Assembly: GCA_021791455.1 (NCBI GenBank)
Contig: JAJYWM010000061.1
Span: 1 to 18,856, forward strand
Direction of reading: 5' to 3'
Source: a bacterium
GTDB lineage: Bacteria > Chloroflexota > Dormibacteria > UBA8260 > Bog-877
Length of the DNA stretch: 18,856 bases
A program made the translations under genes and the position numbers. The notes below the pieces were generated by a model that worked only from the letters and a program-made list of their open reading frames with translations, had not been told where the DNA came from and did no database searches. This document shows, piece by piece, positions 1-7,234 of the stretch (its first letter is position 1; each line of letters begins with the position of its first letter).

Positions 1-152
1 GATCAGCACGTCCTCTTTGAGATCTATACAACTCAGTACTCGTTGGCGGAGTCCTTCGAAGAGTATGCGTCAGTCAGCGCGTCGTCCGTGCCGAAGTACG
101 TGCTCGAACTTACTAGCGCGGTCAGCCCGGCGGGGACCTGCCCTTCCGGGGC

Positions 153-232
153 TCAGCAGGGCATGTGGAGGACGGCGCTGGCGTCTCTGCCACTGTCGTT
201 CAAGATGTCGATCGCCTCTTCGGGAAAAAAGG
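153..232 (-). pseudogene. C-terminal remnant of an Mth938-domain gene
   Basis: Read on the minus strand, the last 23 codons before the TGA at 155-153 encode EEAIDILNDSGRDASAVLHM followed by PC. This matches the end of the Mth938-domain reading at 1906-2256, which has EEAIAILNAGGEGTNAVLHV followed by TC, and the DNA is also clearly similar (roughly 70 percent by eye over about 75 bases). Just upstream of the matching block is a run of six A/T at 225-230. The plausible continuation, QLEVPFFP, lies in another frame there, so the copy is frameshifted. No further Mth938 sequence is visible upstream. It is a decayed partial paralogue, not a working gene. Confidence 0.6.
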
Positions 233-472
233 TACTTCAAGCTGTGGCCGGACAAACCTCCCGCTGAGGGTCCAGGGCGGCTCGGGCCAGATCTGGCGGT
301 AGACCTCGTACCGCACGGAACCGTCCAAGAATCGCAGCTGCTTGCCAGCGTCAGCATCGTCGCACATGGCCTTTGCAGCCGCCTCGGTCTTACCAGCCAT
401 GTGGACCGTGGCCGCGGCCATCAGCGGCGTAGCCACAGCCGCTGCTACCTCAACCCATGTCGCAGGCGTCAC
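200..472 (-). CDS. Possible small membrane-anchored protein of unknown function
   Basis: A 90-residue reading with a GTG start. It opens with a hydrophobic, alanine-rich stretch (residues about 6-27, WVEVAAAVATPLMAAATVHM) that could be a signal anchor, followed by a soluble part containing RFLDGSVRYEVYRQIWPEPP. The composition looks protein-like rather than like an antisense shadow, but there is no good ribosome binding site. The last dozen residues run out of frame over the Mth938 remnant, so the present C-terminus may be the product of a frameshift or fusion. I do not recognise a family. It follows the lipoprotein gene on the same strand with a gap of about 50 bases. Confidence 0.35.
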   Translation of the reverse strand: MTPATWVEVAAAVATPLMAAATVHMAGKTEAAAKAMCDDADAGKQLRFLDGSVRYEVYRQIWPEPPWTLSGRFVRPQLEVPFFPKRRSTS

Positions 473-522
473 TTCCCGACCCCGCCGAGGGCTCTCTGAG
501 GTCGACCGAAGATCTCCCGACG

Positions 523-1092
523 CTATGAAAGCGGTACTCCATCACAGAGAACCTGCCCAACTGTGGGACCGCTATTTCCAGCAAAGTAATCGGTGGTTGA
601 GTCATATATTGAAAAGTAAGTCCCGCCCAGGGTCTGCCCCTCGCAAAGGCGAAACACTGTACTCGGCGCTCCGTTGGCAGCGTACACCGTAGCGCTGGAC
701 CCGCTGAGTATTGCTGACTGTTGGAGCCATCCCTGAACGTCCCAGGTCCAGCCCGCAAGGGCCGGCGTACCCGTACCAAAGTCACCAGGGAGCCCCGGCC
801 CCGAAACCGCGTCAGCACAAAACTCGGTTGCCTGGCCCTCCGAAAAGACCACGAACGCAGACGATCCGATAGGCGATACATCGCAGATGTTCGGCCCTGG
901 TGGAGCTGTGCCAAGGTTGGCCGGAGTAGACGTTGGGCCCGGGGTTGGAATGCCTCCCCCGATAGACCCGCCCGCCCCCGCCGATGGGACGGCCGCACTC
1001 CCTCCGCCAGGCGAAACCGATGTGCCGGGCGCGCTACCACACCCCGCGATCGCAAGGGCAAGGGAAGCGATACACACCGTGAGCAGTCTCAT
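523..1092 (-). CDS. Secreted lipoprotein of unknown function
   Basis: 189 residues from the ATG at 1092. The first 18 residues form a lipoprotein signal: MRLLTVC, a hydrophobic core, then the lipobox LAIAGC with Cys18 as the lipidated residue. A linker rich in Ser, Gly, Pro and Thr (about residues 19-65) follows, typical of tethers that hold a domain away from the membrane. The C-terminal 120 residues contain three further cysteines (in NICDVS, TEFCAD and RLCEGQ, with another in VLCDG) that may form disulphides outside the cell. A longer reading to 1206 exists, but the signal peptide fixes the internal start. The exported domain is not one I recognise, and it has no evident functional partner nearby. 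Confidence 0.75.
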   Translation of the reverse strand: MRLLTVCIASLALAIAGCGSAPGTSVSPGGGSAAVPSAGAGGSIGGGIPTPGPTSTPANLGTAPPGPNICDVSPIGSSAFVVFSEGQATEFCADAVSGPGLPGDFGTGTPALAGWTWDVQGWLQQSAILSGSSATVYAANGAPSTVFRLCEGQTLGGTYFSIYDSTTDYFAGNSGPTVGQVLCDGVPLS

Positions 1093-1224
1093 CGCAAACG
1101 GCCAGCGGCCTCTTGGGCACGCCCGGAAAGTGCGCGGACAGGCAGCCTCTGGCAAATCAAGGTCGGAATCGCCCTGCGTCTCTTGGTCCCATCTGTCTTG
1201 CCTCATGGCGAGTGGGCCAAACCG

Positions 1225-1656
1225 TTAGGAGCCGAAGTAGGTCAGGTACTTTTGGTCGGGGGTCGCTACCGCGTCAATTATGGCCCAAAGCCAAACCCCG
1301 GCCACCACGAATATGCCGACTATGAATATGGTTAGTATTCCGCCCACAAGGCTCAAGCCGAGGCCGACCCAGAACTTGGTCTTGTTCATGTGGTAGGTGT
1401 ACACCCAAGTCCAGAAGCTGAGGAAGACCGCCAGCAGGATGGCAATGCCCTTGGACTTGGGCGCGCCCAAGGCGGTCCCACAATGGGGGCAAACTGCGGC
1501 TGTCTGGACCACAGGCTTGGAGCAGCTCGGGCAGAACCGCTGGCCCGGCATGATCGGCTTGCCGGAGGGTGTAGTCGCCGACGCGGCCGGAGTTTCGCCT
1601 TGGTTCGAGCTGACCGTCAGATCCAGCTGTGGCTCATTGATCTCGCTCAACTTCAT
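1225..1656 (-). CDS. Zinc-ribbon and TM2-type membrane protein
   Basis: 143 residues from ATG 1656; an upstream in-frame GTG at 1686 is an alternative, as the GGAGG lies directly against the ATG with no spacer. A polar N-terminal region leads to a zinc ribbon, FCPSCSKP then VCPHCG (Cys42, 45, 56 and 59). Hydrophobic segments follow at about 70-88 and 96-128, joined by a short loop (YHMNKTKFW) and ending in AIIDAVATPD. Two helices around a short polar turn with a terminal D resemble the TM2 family, whose molecular role is poorly known. The protein should sit in the cytoplasmic membrane with the zinc ribbon probably inside. A -10-like TATAAG lies at 1706-1701. Confidence 0.75.
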   Translation of the reverse strand: MKLSEINEPQLDLTVSSNQGETPAASATTPSGKPIMPGQRFCPSCSKPVVQTAAVCPHCGTALGAPKSKGIAILLAVFLSFWTWVYTYHMNKTKFWVGLGLSLVGGILTIFIVGIFVVAGVWLWAIIDAVATPDQKYLTYFGS

Positions 1657-1700
1657 CCTCCGGGTTACGCTCCGCGGTGACTCCACCGGCTCACCGGACG

Positions 1701-1706
1701 CTTATA
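1701..1706 (-). promoter_or_regulatory. Possible -10 box of the zinc-ribbon/TM2 gene
   Basis: TATAAG on the minus strand, preceded directly by TG. Transcription would start near 1694, about 38 nt before ATG 1656 or 8 nt before GTG 1686. No -35 box at proper spacing is convincing. Confidence 0.3.
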
Positions 1707-1905
1707 CAGCGTCACGGGTGAACAAGTGGCGCCTTGTTTACCATCTTGTCACCGCCCGTCGCTGAGATCGGCCCGGGCCCGAGATCGCGGAGGGGGGTTG
1801 TTCCCCGTCCCCGGCCGTCGTCCCCATGGCTGCGCCCGAGGCCATGGCCATCCTCACCGCGGCCGCTCCCTCACGGCTCGGACGCATCGTTCTGTGCGGT
1901 CAAGG

Positions 1906-2256
1906 TCAGCAGGTCACGTGGAGCACGGCATTGGTCCCCTCGCCGCCCGCATTCAGGATGGCGATCGCCTCCTCCGTCGGCACACTCAGCAGTTCCACCT
2001 TGCGGCGCTTGGCCTCCTATAGGACTTCGTCCATCACAGGCAAGTCACCGTGAACTCCGGTCCCGACTACTAGCCGACGACAGCGCCAAGGGATGTCTTC
2101 CTTCATCGACAGAGGGGTGTGGCCGTAGGCAGCCCGATACTCCTTGGAGGCCTTCTTCGTTCGCCTTCTGATCTCCCCCCGGTCGATGACAAGGTCGTGC
2201 CCATAGACCACGCCATCGATCCGGATCGAGCCGAAGGCGGAACTCTCGAAGCGCAC
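1906..2256 (-). pseudogene. Mth938-domain protein gene with in-frame amber stop
   Basis: From GTG 2256 the frame encodes an Mth938-like (AAMDC) domain: FGSIRIDGVVYGHDLVI, then RRRTKKASKEYRAAYGHTPL, then RRLVVGTGVHGDLPVMDEVL. A TAG stop follows at 2019-2017, after 79 residues. The same frame continues without interruption through KVELLSVPTEEAIAILNAGG and GTNAVLHVTC to a TGA at 1908-1906. Total length would be 116 residues, the usual size for this single-domain family, so one nonsense codon breaks an otherwise intact gene. The biochemical role of the family is not settled. It starts 37 bases after the HU-like gene and may share its transcript. A sequencing error in place of a real mutation cannot be excluded. 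Confidence 0.8.
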
Positions 2257-2292
2257 CGCCGCCCTTGCCAGAGGCTGCCCGAGGCTATCCAG

Positions 2293-2634
2293 TCAGGCAG
2301 GGCGCCGGGTCGCGCGCCGGCGGACCGGCTTGGAGGCGACGGCCACCTTGAGGGCGCTGGCCGGGTAGAAGCGGACCTTCTTGGAGGGGCCCACCTTGAC
2401 CGGCGCCCCGGTCCGAGGATTGCGCCGCATCCCGCCCGGGCTCTCGCTAATCCTCCAGCGCCCGAAGCCGGCGATGCTCACCTCCTCGCCCGACGCCAGC
2501 TTCTGTGAGATCAGCCCGAAGATCAGCTGGAGCGTTTCGTCGGCGAAGTTGAAATTCGAGAAGACGGGATCGTTGGGGTCCCCGTCATAGAGCAGCTGAG
2601 CCTGTAAGGTCTGGGCCAGTTCGCGCCGGTTCAT
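2293..2634 (-). CDS. HU/IHF-family DNA-binding protein
   Basis: 113 residues from ATG 2634, preceded by a purine-rich AGAGGGGG site. The longer reading to 2871 adds only a proline-rich, shadow-like sequence. The core shows the HU pattern: a helical dimer region ending KLASGEEV, the first beta strand SIAGFGRWRI (about 53-62), the arm motif RNPRTG (71-76) whose proline intercalates into DNA, and the closing YPASALKVAV. The N-terminal helix is longer and unlike classical HU (QLLYDGDPNDPVFSNFNF). A basic tail, KPVRRRATRRPA, could add non-specific DNA contacts. Likely role is nucleoid architecture or a local regulator. It lies just upstream of the broken Mth938 gene. Confidence 0.85.
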   Translation of the reverse strand: MNRRELAQTLQAQLLYDGDPNDPVFSNFNFADETLQLIFGLISQKLASGEEVSIAGFGRWRISESPGGMRRNPRTGAPVKVGPSKKVRFYPASALKVAVASKPVRRRATRRPA

Positions 2635-2714
2635 TGGGAGCACCCCCTCTGTGGTGCTGAGTGGGCGTTCTGGTGCCCAGGGAGGGATTCTATAGGGCGG
2701 GGCCGTGACCGGAA

Positions 2715-2741
2715 TGAGGGGACCCCATTTGTCAGCCCAGG
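2715..2741 (+). repeat. Dispersed repeat, copy 1 (partial)
   Basis: Starts TGAGGGGACCCCATTTGTCA and continues GCCCAGG. The same block occurs at 5672-5700 and, inverted, within 12784-12835. Only this half of the longer unit is recognisable here. Confidence 0.5.
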
Positions 2742-2877
2742 GGGGGAGGGGCGCCGGTAAATGCTTGGAGGCGCGGTGAATCGGCGGCCGCAGGAGGCCG
2801 GTCGCCGAGAGGACATTACCGGACCATCCAGTGGGCGCCAATGGCTCGTGGAGGGTCGAACGGTCGCCCAAAGGAGT

Positions 2878-2893
2878 GATAAGGCTCCTTATC
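2878..2893. promoter_or_regulatory. Perfect 7+7 inverted repeat between divergent genes
   Basis: GATAAGG and CCTTATC are separated by CT. It lies in the 481-base gap between the HU-like gene (minus) and the hydrolase (plus). This is AT-richer than its surroundings and could be an operator. A second hairpin, CGTCGC with GCGACG at 3004-3022, lies nearer the hydrolase. No clear promoter pair could be assigned to either, and the rest of the gap holds only the two repeat fragments listed. Confidence 0.3.
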
Positions 2894-2908
2894 GGCAGCT
2901 AAGGGCCT

Positions 2909-2938
2909 GGGGTGACCCCCCCAAATAGTCCCCCTGAC
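2909..2938 (-). repeat. Dispersed repeat, fragment of the distal half
   Basis: On the plus strand GGGGTGACCCCCCCAAATAG then TCCCCCTGAC. It matches GGGGTGACTCCCTCCAAGTAG then TCCACCTGGAC at 12784-12814. It faces the fragment at 2715-2741, so the two could be the ends of one small decayed element of about 224 bases. Confidence 0.45.
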
Positions 2939-3115
2939 CTGTACCCCAAAACCGCACCCACCCGTGTGAGAGCTTGGCTCACTTCTCGGGGGTCATGACA
3001 GTACGTCGCTGCTATCGCGACGCGTGAAACCGGTGGGACGAGCCCGCTGTTTGTCGATCTGCCTCCTGTGGTAGGCTTCGCGGCCTGCCGGACTCGCTGG
3101 ACTGGGTGGCTATCG

Positions 3116-3934
3116 ATGAGTGAAGCCTTGCTAGTGGTGGGCCGTGGAGGTGCTCGCTTGATAGGGGAGCGCTGGTCCGGGCCTGGGCCCGTTGTGGTTC
3201 TGCTGCACGCCGGGGTGACCGACCGCCGAAGCTGGCGTGCCGTGGCAGCCGCCCTGGAGGGCCGAGCCGTCGTGGTAGCCTACGACCGGCGGGGCTTCGG
3301 CGAGACGGCCGCTTCTGATGGCGAGGGGTTCTCCCACGTCGAGGACCTTCTCGCAGTCCTCGACGTGGTCACGGACGCCCCTGCATGGCTCGTCGGTAGC
3401 TCCGCCGGCGGTGGCGTTGCCATCGACACCGCTATCTCAGCGCCCGAGCGGGTGGCTGGCCTGGTGCTGCTCGCCCCTGCGGTGAGCGGTGCCCCTCCCC
3501 CCGAGCTCGACGCCGACACCACCCGCTTCGACCAGCTCCTCGACCAGGCGATGGAGGCAGGTGACCTCGACGAACTCAACCGCTTGGAAGCCCGGCTGTG
3601 GCTCGACGGCCCAGCTCAGCCCGGGGGGCGGGTCGGCGATCCGGCCCGCAGGCTCTTCTTGGACATGAACCGTATCATCCTGGCCAACCGAGTGCCCGAG
3701 GAAGTGGGAGCCAGCGGTGTCGACGCCTGGAGCCAGCTCGACCGTGTGCAGGTCGCGGCCACTGTGGCCTGCGGGGACCTCGACGTACCCATTTTGGTTG
3801 AACGCTGCAGTGAGCTGGCCGAGCGCCTACCGAAGGGGCGACATCGGGTGCTCGCCGGGATGGCGCACCTGCCGCAGATCGAGGACCCGGCAGCGGTGGC
3901 CGCACTCATCGTCGACGCCGTCGACGACGCTTGA
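3116..3934 (+). CDS. Alpha/beta-fold hydrolase
   Basis: 272 residues from ATG 3116, with a modest GGGTGG site upstream; the GTG at 3068 adds residues unlike the family. The fold is clear: strand VVVLLHAG with the oxyanion region HAGVTDRRSW (31-40), AVVVAYDRRGFGET (51-64), and the nucleophile elbow LVGSSAGGG with Ser96 in a GxSxG setting. The acid is probably in CGDLDVP (Asp221 or Asp223) and the base is His251 in GMAHLPQIEDP. A helical cap occupies about residues 125-205. It is a soluble serine hydrolase, probably an esterase or lactonase-like enzyme, with substrate unknown. It is monocistronic by position, followed by 262 bases without a gene. Confidence 0.9.
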   Translation: MSEALLVVGRGGARLIGERWSGPGPVVVLLHAGVTDRRSWRAVAAALEGRAVVVAYDRRGFGETAASDGEGFSHVEDLLAVLDVVTDAPAWLVGSSAGGGVAIDTAISAPERVAGLVLLAPAVSGAPPPELDADTTRFDQLLDQAMEAGDLDELNRLEARLWLDGPAQPGGRVGDPARRLFLDMNRIILANRVPEEVGASGVDAWSQLDRVQVAATVACGDLDVPILVERCSELAERLPKGRHRVLAGMAHLPQIEDPAAVAALIVDAVDDA

Positions 3935-4196
3935 CGCCGGAGTTTGCCTCTTGGGGCCGAGCATCTCATACGCCACCTTCGGTGATCCCAAGGGCGGTCG
4001 GGTCCAATGTCGAACCGACCGGATCCTCGGAATTGTGTCGCGTCGTGGGGGATCCAGTAGGTCCCACGCTGGCGAACGGTCTCTGCGCCGCCCGGGATCG
4101 CTCTTCGTGACGCTAACGGCGACGGCTCTCTTCGAACTCGGGAGTGTGGCGAATCAGCCTTTCCGGCACACACAGCCCAAGTCGCAATAGAGGCGG

Positions 4197-4550
4197 TTAA
4201 GCGGCGCACCTAATCGGCGATTCACCTACCGTGCTCTTGGTTTGGTACCAATCTGGTCGCAGCCCTTGAATGTATTGAACCTTCTGCGCCTTCCTCCACT
4301 CCCAATATGCGAAGCGCTCTTCGACTTCCGCGTGTCCACTTGCGCGCTTGGCATCGCGATCGTCGTAGAGGGCCACTACCTCCAAAGCGGCCTCGATAGC
4401 CGCCGCTTCCATCAAGGCGTATTGGTCGGACGGAAACCTCTGGTCAATTCTCGCATCCCGTAGGCGATTCAAGGTGCGATATTCAGCCACCATCAACCTC
4501 GCCAGCTCATTTTCGAACGCACTATCTCTGATCCGCTCTGTCTGTTCCAT
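4197..4550 (-). CDS. Small helical protein of unknown function, leaderless mRNA
   Basis: 117 residues from ATG 4550. The sequence is polar and almost entirely helix-forming (FENELARLMVAEYRTLNRL; AAAIEAALEVVALYDDRDA), with a tryptophan/tyrosine-rich patch ERFAYWEWRKAQKVQY. No signal peptide or membrane segment is seen, so it should be cytoplasmic. The start is fixed by a near-consensus promoter whose -10 box ends 8 nt before the ATG, so the transcript probably begins at or within two bases of the start codon. I do not recognise the family. The next minus-strand gene upstream (4692-5012) is similarly small and charged but not obviously related. Confidence 0.65.
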   Translation of the reverse strand: MEQTERIRDSAFENELARLMVAEYRTLNRLRDARIDQRFPSDQYALMEAAAIEAALEVVALYDDRDAKRASGHAEVEERFAYWEWRKAQKVQYIQGLRPDWYQTKSTVGESPIRCAA

Positions 4551-4558
4551 GACAGGGT

Positions 4559-4587
4559 ACTATAGATGCGATCCCGCGACGTGTCAA
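4559..4587 (-). promoter_or_regulatory. Near-consensus housekeeping promoter, leaderless
   Basis: On the minus strand TTGACA (4587-4582), exactly 17 bases, then TATAGT (4564-4559). The predicted start of transcription falls on or within two bases of ATG 4550, so the mRNA would lack a leader and ribosome binding site. Confidence 0.8.
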
Positions 4588-4691
4588 ATCGCTATCGCTT
4601 CGGCGATTCCCCACTGATGGACGGCGACCGTTTGACTCAAGATGGCTGCCGCGTCACCACACGCGAGTGACAATGCAACAGGTGCTATCAT

Positions 4692-5012
4692 CTACGTGTT
4701 CCACGAGTCCAAGAATGATTGGTACAGTCCATCTGCTGCGGCAAGGTAGGAGGCCGGATCGTCTTGTCCGATCGACCGCCAGAGATCACTCAACTCGTGC
4801 TCAAGCTGGCCCAATGGAATATCGTTGGCTCCCCTCTCTTCTCTCAAGCAGCGGTACAGATCGTGCAGGCTGTGCCAGACGTGTCTTTCGTCCGCTTCGA
4901 CCGTCTGGCCAGCCGACTGGACTCTAGCTAAAGCCTCGACGAGCTCGCTCTTCCTGCGATCCCACTTCTCCTGCAAGTCAGGCGAATGTTGGGACGGAGT
5001 CAGACGCTCCAT
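4692..5012 (-). CDS. Small charged protein of unknown function
   Basis: 106 residues from ATG 5012, chosen because AGGAGG lies 7 bases upstream; an in-frame GTG at 5033 lacks such a site. The protein is acidic and helical (LQEKWDRRKSELVEALARVQ; HSLHDLYRCLREERGANDIP; LEHELSDLWRSIGQDDPASY) and ends SFLDSWNT. There is no signal peptide, membrane span or known motif. It may be a regulator, an immunity protein or an orphan accessory gene; nothing in the sequence decides this. It shares strand and spacing with 4197-4550 (141-base gap), but that gene has its own promoter, so the two are probably separate units. Confidence 0.65.
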   Translation of the reverse strand: MERLTPSQHSPDLQEKWDRRKSELVEALARVQSAGQTVEADERHVWHSLHDLYRCLREERGANDIPLGQLEHELSDLWRSIGQDDPASYLAAADGLYQSFLDSWNT

Positions 5013-5333
5013 GAGAAACCCTCCTGTGACCAATCTACATCCGTTCGTCGTAGCCGTAGAAGCACCCGATCAGGAGCAGTGGCCATGCGCGGTCCCGTGG
5101 GTTCCGAGCATCGACCGGGTTGGGATCCATATCGTACTGGCGGTCCGTACCTCCTGCAATCTGCGACCAGCGCATGACTTCACGGCGGAACTAGGCAGTA
5201 TCGGTTCACTACAGCAGCAAGCGGGTCCCTGGAAACCTGCTTCGCTGTGGGGCTTGTCTCCAGGCGCCCATTATCGTGTCCTGTCCATTAGCCTGAACAG
5301 CTACGATCCATAAGTGGCAGGCCGTCGTGTCGC
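5013..5333. other. Intergenic stretch with no recognisable gene
   Basis: Open frames here have no ribosome site and no protein-like pattern on either strand. I see no RNA gene or strong hairpin. Confidence 0.5.
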
Positions 5334-5539
5334 TCATGCGCATGTCGCATACTGCTTGAGCCATTCTCCTCGGGTCTGTTGGTGGACCCCGGACACTCCG
5401 CCGCCCATCATGCCACTACTCTCCCGCGGACACGCAACCGAGGAAGCGGGCCGGTCCACGAACAGGCGCATGGCCCCGGCCCCGTCCCGAGGCCGACGGC
5501 TAGGGCGACCGCTGGGGTCAGGACCCTCGTCCACCGCAT
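5334..5539 (-). pseudogene. Decayed small secreted-protein gene
   Basis: ATG 5539 follows a strong AAGGAGG site six bases upstream and opens a signal-peptide-like sequence, MRWTRVLTPAVALAVGLGTG. That frame ends after 43 residues at 5408. A second frame over the same DNA carries a more protein-like tail to 5334, including SSGMMGGGVSGVHQQTRGEW then LKQYATCA. The simplest reading is a small exported protein broken by a frameshift near 5470. I do not recognise the family. An alternative is a short 43-residue peptide of its own. The good ribosome site argues that translation occurred here at some time. Confidence 0.35.
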
Positions 5540-5671
5540 CTGTCACCTCCTTGGTGCCGGCTGTCCCTCACAGGCTGACACGCCCACCAGTGGCGATGGC
5601 CCGGCCTCGCACCGCTGGAGCCATGAGCCGACCAGGGATCAGCCGGTCGGCGCGTCCGGAGGCGGCCGCTC

Positions 5672-5700
5672 TGAGGGGACCTCGTTTGTCAGTCCGGGTG
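5672..5700 (+). repeat. Dispersed repeat, copy 2 (partial)
   Basis: Begins TGAGGGGACCTCGTTTGTCA and continues GTCCGGGTG, differing at few positions from 2715-2741 and from the inverted copy at 12806-12835. It lies in the 234-base gap downstream of the E1-like gene; that gap holds no gene. Confidence 0.5.
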
Positions 5701-5773
5701 ATTTGCACCCCGGTCATTGACCCACACCAACACACGAGACTTGACCCCGGCCCGCCCGAGGGGGGCGAGGTCC

Positions 5774-7234
5774 TCACTCCATGCCTAAGTGGCGGCGCGC
5801 CCCCCGAATGGACCGGACGCGCCGGATCGTTTCACGACGCCTCTGGCAGTAGCAGGCCGGGTTGGCTCGTCGACGGTCCAGACAGTCCTCCCGGGGGCCG
5901 ATTAGCGTGTCGTATTCGACGAAGTTCCCGAGGCTCTGAAACCCCACCTCGTCCGCGATCAAGCGTCCGACTACATGACAGGCGGCCTGCTGCGCCACGA
6001 ATGTCACCGCAGGCTGGTAACCGCCGTCTCCATCCGCCACCAGTCCGACAGCCTGCGCCAAGCCACAGACGCGTCGGCCAACCTGCGGTTCCAGAACTGC
6101 TCTTTGTTCGGCAGTCTTGCCCTCGAGATCTTCAGGCGCGATCACGTCATCCTGACCGAGCCGCTCGATGCTCAGCCCTGTCAAGTCGGCCAGCTGCTCG
6201 AGAACCTGGGACTCGCGCTCGGGGAAGAAACACGCCATGCAAGGACCATCCTCGGCTACCACATCGTGGAGTCCTACCGCCGTGTCGCTCGTCCCCCCAT
6301 CGATCAGCTGGTCTGGCCATAGCCGCTGGAGTTCTCGCCGGGCCCCCGGCGTATCGAGGCCGGCCAGGACCACCGTCGGCCATTCCAGCCGCCCCTCGTC
6401 CACCAGCCTGGGGAGGTCAGCAACGTCCCCCCGGTACGGCTGGACCTTGTACCGATGCAGATGTCTCCGAACCAGGTTTACCTTCCAGGGCCGTCCGAAC
6501 TTCGAGCCCTCGTCTCCAAGCGAGTAGGTGGCCAGGTTCTCGCTCCCAAATCGCTGCCGGTCGATGACGAGGACCTCTCCGACTGCATCAAGCTCTTGCA
6601 AGATCACCGCGATCGCCGTGCCGATGGCTCCGCAACCCGCAAGGGCCAGCCGAAGATGCATGGTCTCGGCCTGCATTGGGGCCAGGGTCAGTTCCCGCGA
6701 CAGCGCCACAGGGCACCAGGTTAGATGCCCATGATCCACGCGCCTCGCCGCCAGCACGCCGGCCAGGTCCTTGAACGCTTCACCCATCCCAATGGCAGCT
6801 GTGAATATGGAGCCGAGAGGGTGCGCCAGCCGTGCGAGCTCGATCGTCACGCCAGCATCGCGGGCGACATGGGCTCCGTAGCCGTCCGGCGCAATCCTGA
6901 TCACGTCCTCGCCGACCGCTCGGGTACCAATGTGGAGCCGAACACCTTGAGCAGGGCCCGCATCCAGCAGAAGGCCACGCCGCCAGTCGACACGCTCAAC
7001 CAGATTTCGCAGCTCATCTACCGACGCCTTCGGCAGTCCCTCCGCATCAAGGGCCAGGCGGATGGGCAGCCGCCGCGCGGTCGTGGCGAGCACGCGCAGG
7101 GTTAGCCAGGCTCCGGGCAGTTCCGGATCCACACTGATCAGTAGCGTGGCCGCCTCTAAACGCCGCCGGAGCGCGCTCTCCGACACGCCAGCTGCACGGG
7201 ACCCAAGCAACAAGGGCCGAGTCTGATCACTCAT
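5774..7234 (-). CDS. E1-like ubiquitin-activating enzyme (ThiF fold)
   Basis: 486 residues from ATG 7234, overlapping the JAB gene's stop by 4 bases (ATGA). About 190 N-terminal residues form a separate domain, perhaps a degenerate adenylation-like unit (LHIG, RIAPDGYGAHVA, AHPLGSIFTAAIGMG). The catalytic domain follows: LALAGCGAIGT with the nucleotide-binding GxGxxG at 200-205, VLVIDRQRFGSENLATYSLG (Asp225 and Asn233 contacting ATP and magnesium in the family), and GLDTPGARRELQ. CMAC (332-335) and CYC (461-463) should bind structural zinc. Cys390, in GRRVCGLAQAVG, is the best candidate for the thioester cysteine. Expected role: adenylate the Ubl C-terminus and pass it on to the E2. Last gene of the operon. 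Confidence 0.9.
   Translation of the reverse strand: MSDQTRPLLLGSRAAGVSESALRRRLEAATLLISVDPELPGAWLTLRVLATTARRLPIRLALDAEGLPKASVDELRNLVERVDWRRGLLLDAGPAQGVRLHIGTRAVGEDVIRIAPDGYGAHVARDAGVTIELARLAHPLGSIFTAAIGMGEAFKDLAGVLAARRVDHGHLTWCPVALSRELTLAPMQAETMHLRLALAGCGAIGTAIAVILQELDAVGEVLVIDRQRFGSENLATYSLGDEGSKFGRPWKVNLVRRHLHRYKVQPYRGDVADLPRLVDEGRLEWPTVVLAGLDTPGARRELQRLWPDQLIDGGTSDTAVGLHDVVAEDGPCMACFFPERESQVLEQLADLTGLSIERLGQDDVIAPEDLEGKTAEQRAVLEPQVGRRVCGLAQAVGLVADGDGGYQPAVTFVAQQAACHVVGRLIADEVGFQSLGNFVEYDTLIGPREDCLDRRRANPACYCQRRRETIRRVRSIRGARRHLGME

Noticed and set aside
450..1061. 203-residue minus-strand frame over the lipoprotein gene
   Set aside because: Shadow frame; the lipoprotein frame has a signal peptide, lipobox and ordered composition.
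3717..4190. 157-residue plus frame across the hydrolase 3' end
   Set aside because: Mostly an alternative frame of the hydrolase, with a Trp/Arg/Ser-rich shadow composition.
5314..6567. 417-residue plus-strand open frame
   Set aside because: Antisense to the E1-like gene over half its length, Arg/Pro/Ser-rich, with no ribosome site or family pattern.
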